Shown piece after piece: positions 59,261 to 64,000 of a stretch of 64,000 nucleotides of DNA. The first letter of the stretch is position 1. Every line of letters starts with the position of its first letter. The notes beneath the pieces were generated by a model that saw only the letters and a program-made list of their open reading frames with translations, was not told where the DNA came from and searched no databases. The position numbers were made by a program, and so were the translations under genes. The DNA comes from Clitopilus passeckerianus. Taxonomy: Eukaryota; Basidiomycota; Agaricomycetes; Agaricales; Entolomataceae. The stretch spans positions 558,001-622,000 of the forward strand of contig CALYLX010000146.1 of the NCBI GenBank assembly GCA_944990035.1, given 5' to 3'.

Positions 59261-59568
59261 TCGCTACTGAATTTCCTTACTTGGCAACTTGTTTCCCCAA
59301 TTTGGGTGACACTTTGCTCGTGATATGATGTTATAAATCTTTGAATTGATTGGTTTTTTTTTGGCTGTGTTCAGTTGCTACACGTCGATATCGATCCGAA
59401 TTGTTGATTGCTTATAGCATCCATCTCATAGATGGATTCGAGCCCGTTGCTGTAACGGGTGAGCAACCAATGAAGCGGAAACCTCCCGATACCGATCACA
59501 AAAGGGGGAATGTGATATTTTGAGAGTCTGATTCATTTCGCGACGACGCCAGTAATCAGAGGTAAATG

Positions 59569-59613
59569 TGACGTCGATTTTTAAGACATTTCGATCTGCT
59601 CCAGCTGACGTGA
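59569..59613. promoter_or_regulatory. Two CRE-like sites upstream of con-6 A
   Basis: TGACGTCG at 59569-59576 and TGACGTGA at 59606-59613 share the ATF/CREB-type core TGACGT. They precede a TATA-like TATATAAC (59631-59638). The same arrangement recurs before con-6 B. Binding by a bZIP stress or development factor is inferred. Confidence 0.55.
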
Positions 59614-59630
59614 TCTCCTTCTCGCGGATC

Positions 59631-59638
59631 TATATAAC
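59631..59638 (+). promoter_or_regulatory. TATA box of con-6 A
   Basis: TATATAAC lies about 80 bp before the ATG at 59712, just after the CRE-like sites. Confidence 0.55.
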
Positions 59639-59711
59639 AGTTGTACTCTTCACCTTCCATCCCAACAATTCTTCTTCACAACCCACATTCAATCAACTTC
59701 AAATCGTCAAC

Positions 59712-60183
59712 ATGGCTTCTCGTACGTCCTTTTCTATCGGGTCTATCGTTCAGAAGCTCACCTCATCTGTTCACAGAGGATAAGAACATCAACAACGTCG
59801 CCGGCGGCCTGAAGGCTACCGTGAACAACCCCAACGTCTCCGAGCAGGCAAAGCAGTCTGCTCAGGAACGTCTCAGCGAGCTCGGCACCCAGGCTGGCAG
59901 CGACGTCAAGCCCAAGGATAAGGGTGAGTCATTTGCTCCTCTCTATCTTGTCTTCATTGACGGTTAGTCCTAGGAATCGGCCTCTCTGAGGATGATATGT
60001 CCAGTGGCGGCAGCGAAGGAAGGACGAGCAATGTCATGGGCGGTTATAAAGCGACTTTGAAGAGTACGCTCAACAATCTTACCATTTATTATCTCTCTAA
60101 TCTGCTTTCGTATAGACCCCCGTGTTGGTCAGGAGGCTAAGCAGAATGCGGAACAGATCCTCAAGGATAACGATGCTATCTAA
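59712..60183 (+). CDS. con-6: Conidiation-specific protein 6 (Con-6) family, copy A
   Basis: Small hydrophilic protein with two Con-6 repeats. 'MASQDKNINNVAGG' is assembled across the first intron (GTACGT...ACAG); repeat 1 is 'GLKATVNNPNVSEQAKQSAQ' and repeat 2 is 'MGGYKATLKNPRVGQEAKQN', ending 'LKDNDAI' and TAA at 60181-60183. Three introns; about 105 residues. In Neurospora con-6 is induced during conidiation and by light and stress; the molecular role is unclear, and basidiomycete copies need not be tied to conidia. It is tandem with copy B, 510 bp apart, in the same orientation. Confidence 0.92.
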
Positions 60184-60506
60184 TCCGTAGAGTCACGTAC
60201 ACTGTAATACTAGCCTTCTTCTGGAAGTCGTATAGAATAAATAATGTTTATAATTTGAATCGTGTAAATTTCCATACCTGAAGCTGGCTGTGGGGGTGTT
60301 TCGACGCAAAGAATTTGTTTCCACTTCATCTTTGCGCCACCTCGTGTTCTTCCATCAGCGTTTGCTCCATCCGATTCGGCCAAGATGGGCATTGGAGAAA
60401 ACATTTCAAGTTGACCGATCAGTTCCGAGGTCTCCTCGATGGCCCCAATTCAACGGACGGGGACCTCAACCATGACCAACGCATGCTGAGAACGTAAAAG
60501 GAGAAC

Positions 60507-60570
60507 TGACGTCAAGTCTGACTGGCGTAGGTGAGGCAAAGATCGACACTAAGACAATGAAATGACGTCG
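60507..60570. promoter_or_regulatory. Two CRE-like sites upstream of con-6 B
   Basis: A perfect palindromic CRE, TGACGTCA, at 60507-60514 and TGACGTCG at 60563-60570. They precede TATAAGGC (60591-60598). Spacing and order echo the con-6 A promoter. Confidence 0.6.
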
Positions 60571-60590
60571 ATCCATGGATGGAATGAAGA

Positions 60591-60598
60591 TATAAGGC
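60591..60598 (+). promoter_or_regulatory. TATA-like box of con-6 B
   Basis: TATAAGGC lies about 100 bp before the ATG at 60693, downstream of the CRE-like sites. Confidence 0.45.
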
Positions 60599-60692
60599 GA
60601 GGTGGCTCGTTCGCTACTCAACAGAATCCGTATCAACCCAATTTCGACGCATATATCACTCTTATTCTGTCCTCTACCTTCCAACTCTCGCA

Positions 60693-61270
60693 ATGGCCTC
60701 TCGTGAGTGTCCTTCGCCCTAGTGCGCTTCTGCGAGGTTTCTGACACGACTTTCCGAGGGCAGAAGATCGTGTCAGTGGCAACATCAAGGACTACAACCA
60801 TCCTCGCGTATCCGAGGCAGAGAAGGATACCGCCCGGGGTCACTTACAAGACCTAGGAACGGAGGCAGGGGCCAACCTTCGGCCCAGGGAGCAAAGTGCG
60901 TATCTTCTTTCCACTCTGCGTACAATTTCTTACATTCTTTGACGATTTATTAGGGCTTCCCGAAGGTATCTATCACTCGACCATCTTTCTCCTAGCGAAG
61001 CTGATGAGCATTTGCAGACGATCAAGATGCTCTCATCGACCAAGTTTCCGAGGACAATGATGGCACTAGCTCTCTTGCTACTGGGGACGCCAAGAGCGGG
61101 TCTGAGCATAATCGTGTAATGGGCGGTTACAAGGCTACCTTGAAGAGTATGCTGGCTCGTATCTGCGTATGTTTGAACGTGCTTTGCTTACTTTTCTCAT
61201 AGATCCTCGCGTCTCTGACGAAGCGAAGAAGAATGCCGAGCAGATGTTGAAGGATCACGATGCTATGTAG
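60693..61270 (+). CDS. con-6: Conidiation-specific protein 6 (Con-6) family, copy B
   Basis: Start 'MASQDRVSGNIKD' across the first intron (GTGAGT...GCAG) matches copy A's 'MASQD' exon join. Repeat 1 is diverged ('DYNHPRVSEAEKDTARGHLQ'); repeat 2 'MGGYKATLKNPRVSDEAKKN' is well kept. A linker 'DDQDALIDQVSEDNDGTSS' makes this copy longer. Stop TAG at 61268-61270 after 'LKDHDAM'. About 115-120 residues, four introns. It is the tandem duplicate of copy A and ends tail-to-tail, 81 bp from the F-box-like gene. Confidence 0.9.
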
Positions 61271-61351
61271 TCATATAGCAATATCAACTAGGCCCTTCAA
61301 TAATAGTAGTACAGCAACTCAACAAAGTCAACGAAATAGTTCACTATTTCT

Positions 61352-62959
61352 TTAATCGTATTCACTCTCGTCCGTCTCGTAATAATCTGATTCAGGATCA
61401 TCTTTTCCCTCGCCCTCATCTTCATCAGCCATGACGGGCTTGGGAATGACGGCAACCTCTATCCATGTCATTGCGCGCAATCGTTGTTCCGCTCTCTTAT
61501 TTTGCTGCAATTTGTAGGGCTGCGCTCTACTCGAGGTGAGTTCGGCAGCAGCTTTCGCATTCAAAGCGCCGGGTATAGGGGGTGGATGTAACTCCGTTTC
61601 AGCGAATTCTAGCCTGGAGTGCAACGAGATCACTAATTCGGTTCTGTGCAGGGCCATGACTCTCTTGGATTCTTCTTCCATGTCGGCTTTGCTAATCCCG
61701 TTATGCCTATAGGAGACATAACTGGCTTTTGCCAGGCCGGTCGAGCCATTTGGACCCGAATCGCCGAACCGAGGCAGGAGCACGTTGGAAAAGGTGAGGG
61801 GGTCAAGGTTTGTGTGGCACGAGAGGGTCGTGAGTCCGGGGAACCAGCGGCCACTCGCAATCCCTTCTATGCTTGGAAGGTCGAGGAGGCTGTCCGTCTC
61901 TAGCACCTGTAGAGATGGGGTCGCATCGGAAAGCATTTTGAGGCAGTCGGGACGCAGGGGCTGGCGTCCCTCAGGGAATGGCCGAAAGAATGTGCCAGCT
62001 CGCAGTACTTTGAGAGGAGATGAGGAACGACTGAGCATTCTTGCCACGGTTTTGCAGGGGAACCACGAACAATCTAGCTCGAACGTTTCTAAAGCAGGAA
62101 GGACAAATTGATCCAGAGTTGACTTCCATTTGAAGTCCATGTGAAGGGTAAAGTACCGGAGTCTTTCCAATACTACGTCGATGAATTGGTAGACCGTCGG
62201 GGTTGGGGGTTCTAATTTAAAATGTCCGGGAGCGACGAATTTGCAGTATTCCAAAGCTTGGGCCAATATGGGGGAATTGGATCGAATAACGCTTCTCTTC
62301 CACGATAACGAGGCTGGTTAGTTGCTCCCAGGGAAGTTTGAGGTCTACGATCCCATACAAAAATTGACCACCCTGTAGCCACAGGCTACGTAGGGATCCG
62401 ATATTTTCCAAGGTTGAGGAGGTTCCGAGGAAGTCTGTGTCCCTTTCATAATAATCGTTATCCCTTTCAGCTATTATCTCAAGACTTTCACAACCAGCGA
62501 ATGTATGGTCAGGGAGCTCGAAGAACGTGCTAATCCTGGGACGTCACAACGCAACGAGAAACCCGACATGCGGGAGGCAAACTCCTGCGTGAAGAATTCG
62601 ATCGCGAAACGAAGTGCATCACCCCCGAAATCCCTGACTTGAACACCGATATAGATCGGCCCTGCTTGGGGTAAAATCGATGTTGCCATCCCAAGCAACC
62701 TGGTGCAGTAATCCTCCCGAATCTGCTCTTGTATTTCAGGATCGTACTCTTCGTAATCATCCTCAGGTATTTCGAAGACAAGAGTGGCCCACAGCTTGCG
62801 CTGCGCGAGAGCGCTCTTCCTCCATGAGGATGCGACCTGCCGTATTGCCCATGGGGTATACTTGGAAGGATATGGTAGTACGAGTCGATCCCTTGGCGTC
62901 CGTATGGTCAAGAGGAAGATATAGTCTAGAATTTCGAAGGGACATGTTTGGGCTGACAT
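61352..62959 (-). CDS. F-box-like protein with LRR-type C-terminal region, apparent frameshifts
   Basis: F-box proteins usually pair substrates with SCF ubiquitin ligases. The start at 62959 gives 'MSAQTCPFEILDYIFLLTI', then 'KYTPWAIRQVASSWRKSALA' and 'QRKLWATLVFEIPED', a basidiomycete F-box-like domain (residues 5-65). Leucine-rich segments follow: 'FFELPDHTFAGCESLEIIA', 'IGSLRSLWLQGGQFLYGI', 'LPWEQLTSLVIVEEK', 'LAQALEYCKFVAPGHFKLE', 'ALETFELDCSWFPCKTVAR', 'FPGLTTLSCHTNLDPLTF'. The acidic tail 'DEDEGEGKDD' ends at 61352. Two joins need a one-base shift rather than an intron: at a CCC run near 62533-62545 and a CCCCC run near 62265-62273. Either assembly indels or early decay is possible. A truncated copy lies just upstream. 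Confidence 0.65.
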
Positions 62960-63290
62960 CTGGCTACGGCTGTATTGACGGTTGTGCGCGTGCTGCCAAC
63001 TCAGAACCCGGCCATGTAAGATCAACACCCTTTCGTGTAACCCAAATGCAACATTGTAGCTCAACGACAATAACAAGAAAACCCTCACCGGCACGGCAAC
63101 ACACCCACATGACAGGCATTGGGTGTTTAGACGCTCAAACGGTGTGTATTAAGACCGTCAATAATCGTAATACTCTTCATCGGCTTCTACAGCCTCAGTG
63201 AGGCGAAACTGTCCACAAATTACCAGCAAAGGAGGTTCATTGTACCGAAAGAAGCTTCAATTGGGATTTCAATCAAGGAATTAATACTTT
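62960..63290. other. Spacer between F-box-like gene and its truncated copy
   Basis: 331 bp acting as upstream flank of the F-box-like gene. No motif stands out. Confidence 0.4.
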
Positions 63291-63873
63291 TCAATGCAGA
63301 AATGAACCGGTATTCCAATCGAGATCACTCTCATCCATCTCGTAATAGTTGTCTTCGTCTTCATCCTCGGTATCCGCATGCGAGATGGAAGGGCGTATCC
63401 TGGGGATGAATTCGGATATATAGCTTTGGCAGCCAGAGTTCCAGTCGCTGGGCGTGGATGCAACTCGAACTCCGTGAATTCCAGTGTGTCGACTAACGAG
63501 AGTGCTAACCTTGTTCCTTACTGGGTCAAGACATTCTTGCATTCTTCATAAGGTCGGCAATGCAAAGTGGCCCCGTCTGAGGCATAATCGATGTCGCCTG
63601 GTTCAGCAATTTACTGAAGGATTTCTCCCGAATGCCTCTTTGAATGTCAGGTTCGCGCCACCCGTAGTCGTCTGCGTCCTCGGGTATTTCAAAAACGACC
63701 GTATCCCATAGCTTCCGCTGTGCAGTGGCAGCCTTTCTCCACGATGATCCAACCTGGCGTACTGCCCATGGTGTGTACAGAGATGAGGTAAAATTAGTCG
63801 ATCCTCTGGCGTTTGTATGGTCAACAGAAAGATGTAGTCTAAGACCTCAAAGGGACAAGTTTGAAACTGACAT
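63291..63873 (-). pseudogene. Truncated F-box-like pseudogene
   Basis: A remnant of the neighbouring F-box-like gene. After the ATG at 63873 there is one extra base compared with the full gene's start, shifting the frame before 'TCPFEVLDYIFLLTIQTPED'. The rest of the F-box region ('RKLWDTVVFEIPED', 'ATSIMPQTGPLCI') follows. The sequence then jumps directly to the equivalent of the full gene's C-terminus ('LEFTEFELHPRPATGTLAAK'), missing nearly all of the LRR-type middle. Another frame change leads to 'DEDEDNYYEMDESDL' and a stop at 63291-63293. Loss of about 1 kb plus frameshifts makes a working protein unlikely. Confidence 0.7.
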
Positions 63874-64000
63874 CGATCTCTGTTGTTGGTAGCTGTCGGT
63901 GAAGTTTTGAAGGTTGGCTCTGGTTATGTAACGTCGGGGTTGGTCAACTCCCCTTCCACAACCCCAATCACGACAGCGACACCATAACTGATGCCGGCTG

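Larger units (their letters stand above)
59261..59711. other. Intergenic region with the con-6 A promoter
   Basis: 3' flank of ORC3 followed by the promoter of the first Con-6 gene; CRE-like and TATA sites are listed separately. Confidence 0.5.
60184..60692. other. Intergenic region with the con-6 B promoter
   Basis: 3' end of con-6 A and promoter of con-6 B; CRE-like sites and TATA are listed separately. Confidence 0.5.

Overview
The window is genomic DNA of a mushroom-forming basidiomycete (Agaricomycetes). Genes carry several short GT-AG introns of about 50-70 nt, lie on both strands, and include families typical of this class: DUF6534 and DUF6535 membrane proteins, a NACHT-WD40 STAND protein, CxC1-like cysteine-cluster proteins known from KDZ transposons, and Con-6 proteins. 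No rRNA, convincing tRNA, CRISPR array or prokaryote-type operon was seen. Splice sites were placed by eye from frame changes and family similarity, so outer gene limits are more reliable than inner exon ends.

Left part (1-14.3 kb): three tandem CxC1-like genes on the plus strand, the first broken by a stop codon, with a 590-bp TA-flanked inverted-repeat element (MITE-like) after the first; then two tandem DUF6534 multi-pass membrane protein genes on the minus strand; then about 4 kb without a recognisable gene but with two strong palindromes.

Middle (14.3-40 kb): an aldo/keto reductase; a Ser/Pro-rich protein; neighbouring secreted S41 and M28 peptidases; a small unknown gene; two head-to-head alpha/beta hydrolase paralogues with peroxisomal C-termini around another unknown gene; a DUF6535 membrane protein; the replicative helicase subunit MCM4, with an MluI cell-cycle box array just upstream; and a D-lactate dehydrogenase-type enzyme whose promoter side holds a 233-bp foldback repeat.

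Right part (40-64 kb): a DUF1308 (C7orf25-like) protein; a seven-helix membrane protein with a clear TATA box; a single-pass, Ser-rich membrane protein; a damaged NAD(P)-binding epimerase-like gene; a NACHT-WD40 NLR-like gene cut by one in-frame TGA; ORC3, divergent from it; two tandem Con-6 genes with matching CRE-like promoters; and an F-box-like gene with a shrunken pseudogene copy beside it.

Functionally, MCM4 and ORC3 belong to the same pre-replication machinery and read intact from end to end. Apparent stops, frameshifts and odd splice sites gather instead in accessory families (CxC1 copy 1, epimerase, NLR, F-box). That points to decay of expendable genes, although some single-base indels in homopolymers could be assembly errors.
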